Positions 52,092-62,991 are shown, numbered from the stretch's first letter. The stretch is DNA of 64,000 nucleotides from Flavobacterium hungaricum (GCF_015182285.1 NZ_PRDM01000002.1:1197349-1261348); one strand, 5' to 3'. Numbers and translations are program-made. The notes: generated by a model not told the origin, from the sequence alone.

Positions 52092-54074
52092 ATGAAAACG
52101 GCTTCCGGCTATACTGATAATTCACTTGAAATGACCCCAAAAAAGCGAATTTTAATTGTTGAAGATCAATTTATAGAAGCACATGATTTGCAATTAATTT
52201 TAGAAAAGGCAAATTATGAAGTCACTGGAATTGTCCGTTCTGTGGATCAAGCCCTAGAACAGATTGAATTTGAAAAGCCAGATTTGGTTTTTCTGGATAT
52301 CATGCTTCGAGGCACTGGAAACGGAATAGATCTGGCTCATATTTTAAAAGAAAAACATATTGCCTTTATTTTTGTATCGGCCAATTCGAGCAAAAAAATC
52401 TTAGATCAGGCCAAAACAACAGAACCTTATGGCTTTATTGTAAAACCTTTTAGAGATCAAGATGTTTTGACAACGCTCGAAATTGCATTTTACAGAAAAC
52501 AGTACAGCTTAGAATCGCAGTTAAAACAGCAGCTGTTAATGCAGCATGAAATTATCGAAATAATTGATTCTAAACTAAAATGGGAAGAAGCACTTTTATT
52601 ATTAGGAAAAAAAATCCAGACTTTCATCCCGTTTGATTATTTAGAAGTTGGTTTTGCCAATTCGACCTATTATGATAATCTCGGAATCATGCGAAAAAAT
52701 CAAGACGATTATCAAATTATAAATGCCGCTCGGCTTTCTAAGATCGCAGACATTTCGATCGTGGAATTAAATGAAACCTATCAAAAATCTAAAACTGATA
52801 CTGCACCTATTATATATAGTGAAGAAAATTTGATTAACAGCTTTCAGGCCGCACCCATAAAAAGTATTATTGCTCATAATTTCGGAATCAAATCGTATTT
52901 GGTTTTTCCGGTTACTGTTTCCTCACTTCAGAGATTTTATTTTACTTTTTACAGCCGTAATTTTAACATGTACAGCGATGAAAATTTAAAATTACTCTCA
53001 GGTTTAGAGAACAGCTTAATTCAATTTATTACAAAATTATATTCTGGAGAGATTATAAAAACAACAGAGAATAATTCTCAAATCAGCAGCCAGAAGAACA
53101 CAAAATCAGAAAAAACAGTTTTGAACTGTGAAGGAATTATTGGAAACAGCACACACATGATGACTGTTTTTAATTACATTAGAAAGGTAGCTCCGTCTGA
53201 CACTTCCGTTTTGGTTTTGGGCGAAAGCGGTACAGGAAAAGAAAAAATTGCTCAAAATATTCACGCTTTGTCGCCAAGAAAAGACCAGCCTTTGGTTATT
53301 ATTAATTGCGGCGCAATACCCGAAAATCTGGCAGAATCGTTATTGTTCGGCCATGAAAAAGGAGCTTTTACAGGAGCTTTAGATAAAAGAATAGGAAAAT
53401 TTGAATTGGCAGATGGCGGAACAATTTTTCTGGACGAAATAGGGGAGATGCCCTTAGAGCTTCAAGTAAAACTCCTGCGCGTTCTGCAAGAAAGAGAAAT
53501 TGAGAGAATCGGCGGAAAATCTCCTATAAAAGTGGATGTTAGAATTATTGCAGCAACCAATAAAAATTTAGAAGAAGAAGTGGCAGCCGGAAGATTCCGA
53601 ATGGATTTGTATTACCGCCTTCATGTTTTTCCGATCATGGTACCGCCTTTGCGAAAAAGAAAAGACGACATTTCTATTCTAGCCGAGCATTTTATCAATC
53701 TGTACAGCGGTAAAATGAATAGAAAAGTACCAGCACTTTCAGAAAATGCACTCCAGACGATCTTAAATTACAATTGGCCTGGAAATATTAGAGAACTAGA
53801 ACATGTAATACAACGTACCCTTTTGCTGACAGATGGAAATGTAATTAAGGACATCGAATTGTCTATGTCATCCAAAATACATCCAGAACAAACCGCAGAA
53901 TCATTTTCAATTAAAACAATTCTAGAAAATGAACGGGATTATATTTTATATATTCTAAAAAAATGCAACGGAAAAATATCTGGTGCCGGCGGTGCAGCAG
54001 AAATTTTAGACATTCATCCCTCAACATTAAATTCAAAAATCAAAAAACTCGAAATAAAACGAGAAATCAATTAA
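52092..54074 (+). CDS. Sigma-54-dependent response regulator with central sensory domain
   Basis: A 660-residue regulator. The receiver at about 18-135 has Asp69 in [14 protein letters not shown] region of about 200 residues follows (about 140-340), weakly GAF-like by layout ([28 protein letters not shown]). The sigma-54 AAA+ domain at about 350-580 has [18 protein letters not shown] and [12 protein letters not shown]. The Fis-type helix-turn-helix ends the protein ([20 protein letters not shown]). It is divergent from the TPR kinase gene 209 bases away, so that kinase may also phosphorylate it. Targets unknown. Confidence 0.9.
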   Translation: MKTASGYTDNSLEMTPKKRILIVEDQFIEAHDLQLILEKANYEVTGIVRSVDQALEQIEFEKPDLVFLDIMLRGTGNGIDLAHILKEKHIAFIFVSANSSKKILDQAKTTEPYGFIVKPFRDQDVLTTLEIAFYRKQYSLESQLKQQLLMQHEIIEIIDSKLKWEEALLLLGKKIQTFIPFDYLEVGFANSTYYDNLGIMRKNQDDYQIINAARLSKIADISIVELNETYQKSKTDTAPIIYSEENLINSFQAAPIKSIIAHNFGIKSYLVFPVTVSSLQRFYFTFYSRNFNMYSDENLKLLSGLENSLIQFITKLYSGEIIKTTENNSQISSQKNTKSEKTVLNCEGIIGNSTHMMTVFNYIRKVAPSDTSVLVLGESGTGKEKIAQNIHALSPRKDQPLVIINCGAIPENLAESLLFGHEKGAFTGALDKRIGKFELADGGTIFLDEIGEMPLELQVKLLRVLQEREIERIGGKSPIKVDVRIIAATNKNLEEEVAAGRFRMDLYYRLHVFPIMVPPLRKRKDDISILAEHFINLYSGKMNRKVPALSENALQTILNYNWPGNIRELEHVIQRTLLLTDGNVIKDIELSMSSKIHPEQTAESFSIKTILENERDYILYILKKCNGKISGAGGAAEILDIHPSTLNSKIKKLEIKREIN

Positions 54075-54853
54075 ACAATTTTATACAGCCAGTCAACAAT
54101 ACAATCGGCAGTTTCTTTCCAGTTCGATTGTATTAAAACCAAATGATTGGTGTTCTTGCATTCTTTATAACAAGTTATAGAATGCAGATTTCTGTATTTT
54201 TTAAAATTTGTATAAATAAGTTTTTGAGGGATCAATTTATCATCAGAACCCGCCAGAAAAAGCAGCGGCACATGAGGTTTTCTAAAATTGATTTTAGCTT
54301 TCGCCGAATACAAATCCCGTATTATTAATTTAGACTCTGGTATCACATATGCAGCATAAGCATTTTTTTGTTCTTCAATTAGCAGACAGTTCACAAACAG
54401 TTCCTGCCATTCTTTAAAAGTAATCAAATAACTTTTTTGACTTGAAGTAAATAATCCTAACGAATTCCTAATTCGATTGTAAAAAGAAAACTTTCCCGTC
54501 CATATATTTTGAGGTGAAAATGAGTGTATGCAGACAGCACAGAGCGCTAGATCTTTTTGCACCAAAAGCTGTGTCACAAGTCCGCCGTATCCATGACCGA
54601 TCAAAATTGGTTTTTCAGAAAGTGTCTCAATTGTTTCGGTATAATAATCCAATAAATCACCTAACCGATTTGAAATAATTTTAGCAGTATCCTTTTTTCT
54701 CAACACAGGCGGAGATTCATTCTTGTAAGGCCAAGGCGGTGCAGTAGTTTTGTACCCGTGAGATTCAAAAAAAACAATCCACTTTTCCCAGCACAAATGA
54801 CTTATAAAAGCTCCTGTAATAAATACGATTGTTTTATTATTAGATAAATACAT
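54071..54853 (-). CDS. Alpha/beta hydrolase-fold protein lacking the nucleophile serine
   Basis: A 260-residue alpha/beta hydrolase-like protein without signal peptide. The first strand [15 protein letters not shown] and the elbow [12 protein letters not shown] fit the fold. The nucleophile position of the G-x-S-x-G elbow reads Gly88 (GHGYG), encoded by GGA, instead of Ser. The acid position [12 protein letters not shown] and the late His in NTNHLVLIQ are kept. It may therefore be non-catalytic or use another mechanism. It overlaps the end of the convergent regulator gene by four bases. Confidence 0.75.
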   Translation of the reverse strand: MYLSNNKTIVFITGAFISHLCWEKWIVFFESHGYKTTAPPWPYKNESPPVLRKKDTAKIISNRLGDLLDYYTETIETLSEKPILIGHGYGGLVTQLLVQKDLALCAVCIHSFSPQNIWTGKFSFYNRIRNSLGLFTSSQKSYLITFKEWQELFVNCLLIEEQKNAYAAYVIPESKLIIRDLYSAKAKINFRKPHVPLLFLAGSDDKLIPQKLIYTNFKKYRNLHSITCYKECKNTNHLVLIQSNWKETADCIVDWLYKIV

Positions 54854-55031
54854 ATAATTTGGATTTGCAGATTTCTAAAATTATTTCATAGTATTATCTC
54901 AAAGACAAACGACATGCCTTTTTTAAAAGCATTGATTTTAAAGCGTTATTCCGTTTTTTGTTTTACACAAATTATTATATATCGTTAAAACCAAATTCTA
55001 ATTCTTGAAATATCATTTTTTAGATTGATAA

Positions 55032-55058
55032 TTGTAAGGGAATGTATTTCTATATTTG
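55032..55058 (+). promoter_or_regulatory. Promoter of the polysaccharide deacetylase gene
   Basis: TATATTTG at 55051-55058 matches the -7 box. TTG triplets at 55025-55027 and 55032-55034 lie 23 and 16 bases upstream. The box is 19 bases before the ATG at 55077, so the leader is very short. Confidence 0.45.
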
Positions 55059-55076
55059 ATAAAATGAATCACCTCA

Positions 55077-56279
55077 ATGAAAACAGCCTTACTCCTTTTA
55101 TTTCTGACTTTTGGAATTAGTTCTTTCGCTTTCGCGGAAAGCGATTCTTTAAAAAAGCTGCCCAAGACGATTACATTCAAAATCAAATTAAAATCGGCTG
55201 AAAAAATAAAAGTGACCGCTTCACGATTAAAATACAACAAACATTTTGCCTATAGTTTTACACTTGACGACGGCTACAGGTCAGCTTATTTAAATGCATT
55301 TCCATTATTGAATGGAGGAAAAATCAGCAATTCGGATAAAAACGAATGGAAAATCGATCAGGGTGGAGACGGAACAACTTCAAAAGGTCTTTTTTATTCA
55401 GACGGATTCGGAAATAAAATCCCATTTAAATTGGCTTTGGCGGTTAACGGTGGTTCAATTCGGGATTTACCGGCAAACCGCGGCCATATTTCCTGGCCTG
55501 AAATTAAAGAAATATACAATGCTGGGTGGGATATTCTCAATCACGGTTTCCATCACGCAACAAAACACGGCACAAATTATTTGACAGAAGTTACAGAAAA
55601 CACCAAATCGATCCAACAGCATCTCGGTTTTACGATGGCACATTTTGTTGTTCCCGGTGGAGAAAGTGATGAGAAATATTATTTAGAATATGAAAAAGAG
55701 GCGCTTAATAACGGCTATTTTTCGACAGCGTCTTATTTTGGTGCCGGTCCCGTTTTTAAAGTAAATTCTAAATTAGATTTAGATAAAATGATTTCTGCTC
55801 GAACTTTTGTACAAAGTTCAACGGACACGACTAATTTTAAAACGATGGAGCGTTACTTAAAAACAGTGGATTCAATTGTTAAAAAGTCAGATCCCGTTTG
55901 GTTTAATGAATTCACACACGGAACAGGAAATGGAAATCTATGGAATTTAAGCATGCGTTTTCCAGATTTTAAATATTATATGACAACCCTTGCCAATAAA
56001 TACGGAGCAAAAGGAAACGATTCCATCTGGATGGCGCCATGGCAGGAAGTTTACGAATACATTTGGTTAAGAGACAGAATAAAAGTCGATTACAAACAAA
56101 AAAATAAAGAAATAGAAGTTACGATTGAATTGCCAGAAATTCCAGAAACATTTAGACATCGAGATATTTCATTAGCAATCGATACTTCTTCAAAATTTGA
56201 AATCGAATCAAGTAAAGATTTAAAAATTAAAGACGACGGAAAAACAACTCACAAACAGATTTTAATTCAATTGAAATAA
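55077..56279 (+). CDS. Secreted polysaccharide deacetylase (NodB-like)
   Basis: A 400-residue exported carbohydrate esterase 4-type enzyme. The signal peptide ends at FAFAE (about residue 20). The NodB core begins with YSFTLDDGYRSAY, where the paired Asp residues are the catalytic base and metal ligand. The metal-binding His pair is in LNHGFHHATKHG. The core continues through about residue 340. The C-terminal part (about 345-400) is a short beta-rich tail. Deacetylation of an N-acetylated polysaccharide is the likely reaction; the substrate is unknown. It stands alone. Confidence 0.87.
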   Translation: MKTALLLLFLTFGISSFAFAESDSLKKLPKTITFKIKLKSAEKIKVTASRLKYNKHFAYSFTLDDGYRSAYLNAFPLLNGGKISNSDKNEWKIDQGGDGTTSKGLFYSDGFGNKIPFKLALAVNGGSIRDLPANRGHISWPEIKEIYNAGWDILNHGFHHATKHGTNYLTEVTENTKSIQQHLGFTMAHFVVPGGESDEKYYLEYEKEALNNGYFSTASYFGAGPVFKVNSKLDLDKMISARTFVQSSTDTTNFKTMERYLKTVDSIVKKSDPVWFNEFTHGTGNGNLWNLSMRFPDFKYYMTTLANKYGAKGNDSIWMAPWQEVYEYIWLRDRIKVDYKQKNKEIEVTIELPEIPETFRHRDISLAIDTSSKFEIESSKDLKIKDDGKTTHKQILIQLK

Positions 56280-56532
56280 AAGTTTTTTGCCACAGATTAA
56301 AGGATTAGAAAGATTTTTTTTGCCACGAATTCACGAGTTTCTCTAATTCCTATTTTTTTTTACTGGTTTTTATTTTAAACATAGCCCGTGGTTTCAACCA
56401 CGGGCACACAATATGTAATTACACCCGATTCGTAACGTTTTCCGTGGTTGAAACCGCGAGCTATATTTTGAGCATTTGCGAAAACTAAAATTAAAAATTC
56501 GTTGAAATTCGTGAAATTCGTGGCAAAAAAAA
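56280..56532. repeat. Composite repeat gap, CCACGAATT palindrome around a REPIN-like element
   Basis: An outer inverted repeat, TTTGCCACGAATTCACGAG (about 56319) against TTCGTGAAATTCGTGGCAAA (about 56509-56528), encloses REPIN-like copy 2. No gene lies in this stretch between convergent genes. T runs on both strands suggest it also terminates transcription. Confidence 0.7.
56380..56466. repeat. REPIN-like inverted-hairpin element, copy 2
   Basis: ATAGCCCGTGGTTTCAACCA and its completing CGGG (56381-56404) form the left hairpin. TCCGTGGTTGAAACCGCGAG followed by CTATAT (56441-56466) forms the inverted right hairpin. The layout matches 45094-45185, but the central 36 bases differ. Confidence 0.75.
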
Positions 56533-59500
56533 CTAATCAACTTCCTTTTCGTTATCTTTTATAAAAGTATCGATATTCATTAAATACGGATCAATAACAA
56601 TACGTTGAGGTTTTGTTTTGAGTTTGATTTTGCCTTCAATTGTATTGTTTTTTATTGTAAATGTAAAACGCGATAACTTTCCGTTTTCATCATAAATCAC
56701 AACATCTATTGTACTGTCGTTTGGAATTGATTTTCGTTCTCCAGTTGCATTTTCTCTGAATTTCTTAGAAAACGCTTTAAAATAAACCTCATAAAAGCCA
56801 TTCTTTTTACTACTTGAAACCGATTCTATTTTTGAAGAATAGGTAATAATCTGCTTAAACATTTCATCTAATTTTGGATATAGTTTTTTATCCGTTACGG
56901 CATAAATCTCTTTTAATAAATCCTCAGAATCAGGAAACGGATTTGGATATTTATAATGATTCAGAAAATTTTTCAAAGCCAGATTGACTTTTTCTTCACC
57001 AATTAAAATCCGAAGTTGATGCATCACCAGCATTCCTTTATCATAAGGTAAATGCGGGGTGTCGTAATTGGTTTTGTATAAAGGCGTTTCAGGATCGTAA
57101 CTTCGGTTGCTCAAGTACAAATCAAGATGGATTTTTAAAGTTTCAAGCGCTTTTTCCAAACCATGTTCCTTTTCATAAAGCATCAATTCTGTGTATTGCG
57201 CCAAAGTTTCGGTCAAAATCCAGCTTCCTTCTTTCTGTTCCGGACTTATCTGTGCATTTCCCCACCATTCGTGCGACAATTCATGCGCCGTTAATTGATT
57301 GATAACATCTTCTTTATCCTTGTTGTTGAGGTTGCTGTAAAAACCAAAATTCTCTTTCATAAAAACAGTCGATGGATACGAAGTCGCCGCAAATCCATCC
57401 GCGAAAGCAGAAACTTCGGCATAACGAATTGTTTTATAAGTATATTTATCAAAATTGTTTTGGCAATAATCTAAAGTGTTTTTTACATCCTGAATTAGTT
57501 TTTTGATGTTTCTGGAATGTCTTTTATCAAAAAAAACTTCAATAGAAATTCCTTTATAATTCGTCTTTTTGATTTGATATTCCGCAGAAGAAAAAGCAAA
57601 TCGAAACGGAATCTTGCCGTTCGATTTATAATGAAAATAATTGCGGTTGTCTTTTTTCCAACTCCCAATAAAATCTCCAACACCAATCGCCGTTTGATTT
57701 TTAGAAGTCGAAACCACAGCATCATAATCAACAAAATCATAGTTAATTTCCGATTTGTCTTCCAGTTTTTTAAGAGGCGTCTGCGGTTTCAAATGTCTTT
57801 TTGCACGCTCTTTTTTACTGCTGATTTCATTCGATTCCTGATAACCAAAAAGCGGAAAATAACGGCTCATTCGCATAAAAGAACCATTTTCGATTATAGA
57901 ATTAAAAGCCGTATGTCCTTTAAAAGGTGACCAGTAAGATTCAAAAGAAAAATTCATTTTCATTTTTTGCTTGGGCAGTAAAGGTTTTTGTAATCGATAC
58001 CAGTAATGATGAAAAGCAGCAACATCATCTAATTTTTTAGAATTTGGAATCTCAACGGAAGTCAGTTTTGAATTTCGATCTATATATAGGAGTAAACTAT
58101 CAATTGGTTTTTCAGAATTATTGACTAATTCATAAATGCCTTTTACTTCATAACGGTTTTCTTCAGGAAATAAATCGACTTTGCTTTTTACAGAAACAAT
58201 TTTGGGCTGAGGTAGATTTGTATATTTTTTAAATTGATTTTCATATTTCTCGCTCCAATTATTCTGATCGTCTTCGGTCAAATATGGATATTCAATATTG
58301 GTTTTATAAAAAAGATAACTTCCAAAACCGACAAAAAGAATAATTCCGAATCCTAAAATTGCTTTTTGAATACCATTAAATGAATTTCTGCGAAAGGTTT
58401 TTACGATTGAAGCATTTCGTTTCCATAAAATTCCAGTCAGGGTTAAAAGGATTAAAGCCAATCCAAAATTGTACAACATCGAAGCATGAAACGGAAAAGT
58501 GTATTTTCCGAAACCATTCAAATCAAAATATTCTGTTTTAAAAGCATTTCCAAAACGAAATAAAGGATGTGAAATTCCTAACTTCTCTCCAATTCCGGTA
58601 CAAAACAAAATGCAGACAAAAACCGAAATCGCAAGTCCGATGTACTTATTTTTGATGAAAGTCTGAATGGCAATGATCAAAATTGAAATTAAAAGCAACG
58701 GAAAGCCAATGAAATAAAACAACGAAAAGTAAAGACTAATTTCGATGGGAGCATTCGCATTCATAATTTGAAATCCGCATCCAATGAAAATACTTATCGC
58801 AATTATGATTATCGGAATAATAAAAAGAGCCGTCAATTTTGCCAGCAAAACAACAAATGGAGAATAAGGCGCCGTATTTTCTAGCATTTCAAATCTCGAA
58901 TTTTCACTTCGGTTTAATAATTCACTGCTGTAAAAAAGCAGAATCAAGATCAGAATAAAAGGCAGACGATCCATAATGGTGGTAATCATCAAAGCAGTAT
59001 CGGTGATTTTTTCAGCCAAGCGGATGCCACCGTCAATTTCATCTGAAATCTCAATCATTAATAATGCAGAGAATAAAAAAATGATCAACAAAAACGGAAT
59101 TCCTTTCAGAATTAAATAAATATCTAGTTTTATATTGCTTTTAAAAACCGCAAAATTATGCCTGAAAGTTTTGAACTCAATGTTTTCTGGAATTTCCGAA
59201 GAAAGGATTTTTACTTCTTTTGAAATAGTTTTTGACGTTTTTATTTTTTTAGTTTTCGTTTTTCGGAATGAAAACAATCGATACGAAACAAAAAGTAAAA
59301 GGAGGGAAACAGAAATCCACAGTATTCGATTGAATAAAAAGTTGCCAGAAAGCGAAATCAGTTCGGTATTTTTTTCAATCGAGGTCCAATATCTCGTTTG
59401 TTCCAAGAAAGCTGCCAAACCAAACGGATCTATTTTGGCTGCTAAAGACATGGCTTTCGCCGAAGACGGAGAAGCATTTGCAAATAGGGGCGAATTCGAA

Positions 59501-60072
59501 AAAATCGAACCTGCTATATATAAGATGTAAATTAATAATCCGCCGACATAAATTAAGAGTTTGCTTCGCGTAAGCCAGGCCAGAGCAGTCAAGATAGAAA
59601 GGCACAAAAAAATATTCGGAATCACAATTACAAAATACGGCCAGAGATAATTTATTATTTCAAAAGGGCCAATCTCGCTTTTAGAAAGCCATGACATTTG
59701 ATGTCCAATTATCATTCCTGTAATAAACATCCCTAAAGAAATTATGGCGATTGCAAACGCGATAATAAATTTAGGCGCCAAATAATAAAACTTAGAAATA
59801 GGAGAGGAGAAAATAATCGAATCGAATTTCGTTTCATATTCTTTTAAAAAACTCTGTGCCGCTTGAAGTGTAATCGAAAAAATCGTCATCAACGAAATCA
59901 GGCCAATTGCATAAGTTAAAACATACGGACTATTTTTGTAAGCACCCGAAAAAGAGAAGTTCGCAAACGCGCTGACAAAAAATCCTAAAACCAAATAAAT
60001 AATAAACGTGGCATAAAAAGTCCAGCTTCTACTGTTGTTATGCCATTCAAATTGAATTAATTTAGAAAACAT
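56533..60072 (-). CDS. ABC-2 permease fused to an M1-family aminopeptidase domain
   Basis: A 1179-residue fusion. The N-terminal half (about 1-590) is an ABC-2-type permease with about 12 helices and a long internal loop. The C-terminal half (about 610-1170) is an M1-like metallopeptidase. The zinc site HELSH is followed by the Glu in LTETLAQY; 20 residues lie between the second His and that Glu instead of the usual 18. The paired ATPase gene ends five bases upstream, so transport and peptide cleavage are coupled. Such permease-M1 fusions are known in Bacteroidota, but the transported substrate is not known. Confidence 0.9.
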   Translation of the reverse strand: MFSKLIQFEWHNNSRSWTFYATFIIYLVLGFFVSAFANFSFSGAYKNSPYVLTYAIGLISLMTIFSITLQAAQSFLKEYETKFDSIIFSSPISKFYYLAPKFIIAFAIAIISLGMFITGMIIGHQMSWLSKSEIGPFEIINYLWPYFVIVIPNIFLCLSILTALAWLTRSKLLIYVGGLLIYILYIAGSIFSNSPLFANASPSSAKAMSLAAKIDPFGLAAFLEQTRYWTSIEKNTELISLSGNFLFNRILWISVSLLLLFVSYRLFSFRKTKTKKIKTSKTISKEVKILSSEIPENIEFKTFRHNFAVFKSNIKLDIYLILKGIPFLLIIFLFSALLMIEISDEIDGGIRLAEKITDTALMITTIMDRLPFILILILLFYSSELLNRSENSRFEMLENTAPYSPFVVLLAKLTALFIIPIIIIAISIFIGCGFQIMNANAPIEISLYFSLFYFIGFPLLLISILIIAIQTFIKNKYIGLAISVFVCILFCTGIGEKLGISHPLFRFGNAFKTEYFDLNGFGKYTFPFHASMLYNFGLALILLTLTGILWKRNASIVKTFRRNSFNGIQKAILGFGIILFVGFGSYLFYKTNIEYPYLTEDDQNNWSEKYENQFKKYTNLPQPKIVSVKSKVDLFPEENRYEVKGIYELVNNSEKPIDSLLLYIDRNSKLTSVEIPNSKKLDDVAAFHHYWYRLQKPLLPKQKMKMNFSFESYWSPFKGHTAFNSIIENGSFMRMSRYFPLFGYQESNEISSKKERAKRHLKPQTPLKKLEDKSEINYDFVDYDAVVSTSKNQTAIGVGDFIGSWKKDNRNYFHYKSNGKIPFRFAFSSAEYQIKKTNYKGISIEVFFDKRHSRNIKKLIQDVKNTLDYCQNNFDKYTYKTIRYAEVSAFADGFAATSYPSTVFMKENFGFYSNLNNKDKEDVINQLTAHELSHEWWGNAQISPEQKEGSWILTETLAQYTELMLYEKEHGLEKALETLKIHLDLYLSNRSYDPETPLYKTNYDTPHLPYDKGMLVMHQLRILIGEEKVNLALKNFLNHYKYPNPFPDSEDLLKEIYAVTDKKLYPKLDEMFKQIITYSSKIESVSSSKKNGFYEVYFKAFSKKFRENATGERKSIPNDSTIDVVIYDENGKLSRFTFTIKNNTIEGKIKLKTKPQRIVIDPYLMNIDTFIKDNEKEVD

Positions 60073-60076
60073 AACC

Positions 60077-60961
60077 TTAATTTTGAAGTTGATTTTGACT
60101 TAAAACACTAAAATAAACATCGCTTAAATCTGGAGAAATCAATTCGAACCCAGAACTTGGTCGTGCATCGGAGAAAACATGAATATTGATTTTCCCTGAA
60201 TTTAAATGCGAAGAAATGATATTGAAATTCAATTGATAATTTTTCAATTCTGTTTTTTGAATCGCTTTTATCCAGATTTTATCTTTCAAAGAATCAATTG
60301 CGTCATTAGGTTTTCCTTCCAAAATCAATTTTCCGTTGGAGATAATCGCCATTTTAGGACACAAATCTCGAACGTCTTCTACAATATGAGTTGATAAAAC
60401 AACGATAATGCTTTCGCCAATTTCGCTCAGTAAATTATTAAATCGGTTTCTTTCCTCTGGATCAAGGCCAGCCGTTGGTTCATCCACAATAATAATCTTC
60501 GGATTTCCAAGTAAAGCCTGTGCAATTCCAAACCTTTGACGCATACCGCCGGAGAAAGAATGAACCGCTTTATCTTTATGCTGTAATAAATTAGTCTGCT
60601 GTAATAAATATAAAATTTGATCTTGTCGTTCCTTTTTGTTGACGATTCCTTTTAGAACTGCCAAGTGATCGAGCAGACGATAAGCAGAAATTTTAGGATA
60701 AACACCAAATTCCTGCGGAAGATAACCTAGGTTTTGTCTGATAAACATGGGATTTTCCAGAATATTAATTCCGTTAAATTCAATAATTCCAGAAGTAGGT
60801 TCCTGCAAAGCGGCGATAGTTCGCATTAAACTGGATTTTCCGGCGCCGTTTGGTCCTAATAAACCAAACATTCCGTTTGTAATTTCAAGCGATAATTGGT
60901 CAATCGCTTTCGTGCCGTTCTCATACGTTTTGCTGAGATTTTTGATTGATAAACTGTTCAT
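60077..60961 (-). CDS. ABC transporter ATP-binding protein
   Basis: A 294-residue ATPase of the ABC-2 exporter type. Walker A is LLGPNGAGKSSL (about 34-45), the Q-loop region is LGYLPQEFG, the signature is SGGMRQRFG, Walker B is IIIVDEPTAGLDP, and the switch His is in LSTHIVED. The C-terminal 70 residues form the usual extra beta domain. It energises the permease-M1 fusion encoded five bases downstream. Confidence 0.95.
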   Translation of the reverse strand: MNSLSIKNLSKTYENGTKAIDQLSLEITNGMFGLLGPNGAGKSSLMRTIAALQEPTSGIIEFNGINILENPMFIRQNLGYLPQEFGVYPKISAYRLLDHLAVLKGIVNKKERQDQILYLLQQTNLLQHKDKAVHSFSGGMRQRFGIAQALLGNPKIIIVDEPTAGLDPEERNRFNNLLSEIGESIIVVLSTHIVEDVRDLCPKMAIISNGKLILEGKPNDAIDSLKDKIWIKAIQKTELKNYQLNFNIISSHLNSGKINIHVFSDARPSSGFELISPDLSDVYFSVLSQNQLQN

Positions 60962-61076
60962 TTTTTGATTGATTTAGATGATTGAATGAATTATGATTTG
61001 AAAAAATTAGGCAATAGAATACCTGTCGGCTTCAAAAACCGATTATTATGTTTAGAAATTAAGATTTAAAAGAAAG

Positions 61077-61283
61077 CTATTCCGATACGTATTCTAAGAT
61101 ATCGCCAGGCTGACAATCCAAAATTTTACAGATAGCTTCGAGAGTATCAAACCGAATCCCTTTTGCTTTTCCAGTTTTTAGAATCGATAAATTGGCAGGC
61201 GTAATATCTAATTTTTCTGCCAACTCTTTACTCTGCATCTTGCGTTTAGCAAGCATTACATCAACATTTACAATTATTGGCAT
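61077..61283 (-). CDS. Small Cro/CI-type helix-turn-helix regulator
   Basis: A 68-residue protein that is essentially one XRE helix-turn-helix: LAKRKMQSKELAEKLDITPA then NLSILKTGKAKGIRFDTLEAICKILDCQPGD. Its gene starts two bases after the DUF2975 gene stops. This HTH plus DUF2975 pairing is widespread in bacteria, and the pair probably regulates its own expression. Downstream targets unknown. Confidence 0.9.
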   Translation of the reverse strand: MPIIVNVDVMLAKRKMQSKELAEKLDITPANLSILKTGKAKGIRFDTLEAICKILDCQPGDILEYVSE

Positions 61284-61285
61284 AG

Positions 61286-61801
61286 TTATATAAATAAGTC
61301 TTGTTCGTTCTGAAGGTTTAAACCTTGTTTAAAAATGGCGGCTAAAAAGTAAGCAAAAACACCCAGCATTCCGTGCAATACTATAAAAAGTGAAACTTCA
61401 TTGTCTAAAGGCACAAAAAAGAAAGCTGCAAATATTACAATTCCCGGAATCAATAAATTAGATAAGTAGAAGCGCCTTAAATGAGAAATTCCGTTTGCGG
61501 TAAATAATTTAGGCTGAAAAAATACTTTAAAAACATTACTGCTCAATAAAAAGAAAAGTCCATACAAACTCAAAGGTGCCAAAAAATCAAAAAGAATATA
61601 GGGCAGGTTATAATCTCCCAGCATTAATGGATGGCTAGTAAAAGGATAGCAAACCTGAAAATACTTTCCGTTATCCTTAAAAGTCAAAAACAATCCCGTT
61701 ACTAAATTAAAAACAGAATATGCGGCCAAAAAGAAATAAACAACAGCCAAAAATCGGGTAAAGTAAAATAATATCCTAGATACAATATGAGTGGTCTTCA
61801 T
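61286..61801 (-). CDS. DUF2975 membrane protein
   Basis: A 171-residue integral membrane protein with four helices (about 9-33, 68-90, 107-129 and 131-155). The pattern and its pairing with a YozG-like HTH protein match DUF2975. It may sense the membrane state for the adjacent regulator, which is inference. First gene of the two-gene unit, with a clear promoter upstream. Confidence 0.82.
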   Translation of the reverse strand: MKTTHIVSRILFYFTRFLAVVYFFLAAYSVFNLVTGLFLTFKDNGKYFQVCYPFTSHPLMLGDYNLPYILFDFLAPLSLYGLFFLLSSNVFKVFFQPKLFTANGISHLRRFYLSNLLIPGIVIFAAFFFVPLDNEVSLFIVLHGMLGVFAYFLAAIFKQGLNLQNEQDLFI

Positions 61802-61826
61802 ATATTGAAAAGTTAGATTTATATTG

Positions 61827-61855
61827 CAAATGTATAATTAATTATCGTAAAACAA
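61827..61855 (-). promoter_or_regulatory. Promoter of the DUF2975-HTH operon
   Basis: On the minus strand TTG (61853-61855) is followed after 18 bases by TACATTTG (61827-61834), an excellent Bacteroidota -33/-7 match. The start codon is at 61801. Confidence 0.65.
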
Positions 61856-61947
61856 TAATTAATTATTAAAATTACACTTTTGGAAAGCTTTAGAAATATT
61901 ATAAATCTATTAACATTCGAAAACAAAAGGCATCCGTATAAATGAGT

Positions 61948-61955
61948 TAATTTTG
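61948..61955 (+). promoter_or_regulatory. -7 box of the LLM oxidoreductase gene
   Basis: TAATTTTG matches TAnnTTTG 20 bases before the ATG. No TTG is seen at the expected distance upstream. Confidence 0.4.
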
Positions 61956-61974
61956 CATACTAGCATTTTTTTAT

Positions 61975-62991
61975 ATGAAAAACCCAATTTCAGTCTCATT
62001 ATTAGACCTCGCTATCATCACTCAGGATAGCAACGCCGCAGAAACATTTCAAAAAACAAAAGACATAGCGCAATTAGCAGATAATTTAGGATACAAGCGA
62101 TTTTGGCTGGCAGAACATCATAACATGGCACACGTTGCAAGTACAGCAACGGTTGTTTTAATTGGTTACGTAGCAAGTCAGACCAAAAATATTCGTGTAG
62201 GTTCTGGCGGTATCATGCTGCCGAATCATTCTCCTTTAGTAGTTGCCGAACAATTTGGAACTCTGGAAACGCTTTACCCAAACCGAATCGATTTAGGTTT
62301 AGGAAGAGCACCTGGAACAGATCAGCCAACTGCCGAAGCAATCAGAAAAGATTTTTTTGAGCAGGCACAGCGTTTTCCGCAAAATGTAAGCAAACTTCAA
62401 GAGTATTTCTCTTCCGAAAACGAAACAGGAAAAGTGCGTGCATTCCCAGCTGAAGGATTAAAAGTCCCAATTTGGATTCTAGGTTCAAGTATGGACAGCG
62501 CAGCTTTGGCTGCGGCGTATGGATTGCCTTATGCTTTTGCTGGACACTTTGCACCCAAGCTGATGATCCAGGCATTTGAATTTTATCGCGAAAACTTTCA
62601 AGCTTCAGAATATTTAGACCAGCCAAAGACAATGGCTTGTGTTAATATCATTGCGGCAGACACAAACGAAGAAGCAGAACTATTGTCTACAAGTTTGTAC
62701 CAAATGTTTTTGAACTTAATTAGAAACGACCGTAAAGGTTTACAGCCTCCAGTTCCTTCATTAGATGATATTATGAATGAAGCAGAACGTTTTCATGTCA
62801 ATCAAATGACAGCCGGAACATTCACAGGAAACAAAGAACAATTAGTAACCGATTTGAAAAAGTTTATTGACTACGCCAGAATAGACGAACTAATGGTAAC
62901 AAGTCCAATCTTCCATCATGAGGCAAAGCTAAAAAGCATTCAAATCACCAAAGAAGCAATCGATAGTCTAAACGAAAGTATACATATATAA
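61975..62991 (+). CDS. LLM-class flavin-dependent oxidoreductase
   Basis: A 338-residue luciferase-like monooxygenase of the single-component bacterial type. Family signals are [20 protein letters not shown] at the N-terminus, [45 protein letters not shown] and [17 protein letters not shown]. It presumably uses reduced FMN and oxygen on an unknown substrate. Monocistronic, with its own -7 box and a strong terminator. Confidence 0.93.
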   Translation: MKNPISVSLLDLAIITQDSNAAETFQKTKDIAQLADNLGYKRFWLAEHHNMAHVASTATVVLIGYVASQTKNIRVGSGGIMLPNHSPLVVAEQFGTLETLYPNRIDLGLGRAPGTDQPTAEAIRKDFFEQAQRFPQNVSKLQEYFSSENETGKVRAFPAEGLKVPIWILGSSMDSAALAAAYGLPYAFAGHFAPKLMIQAFEFYRENFQASEYLDQPKTMACVNIIAADTNEEAELLSTSLYQMFLNLIRNDRKGLQPPVPSLDDIMNEAERFHVNQMTAGTFTGNKEQLVTDLKKFIDYARIDELMVTSPIFHHEAKLKSIQITKEAIDSLNESIHI

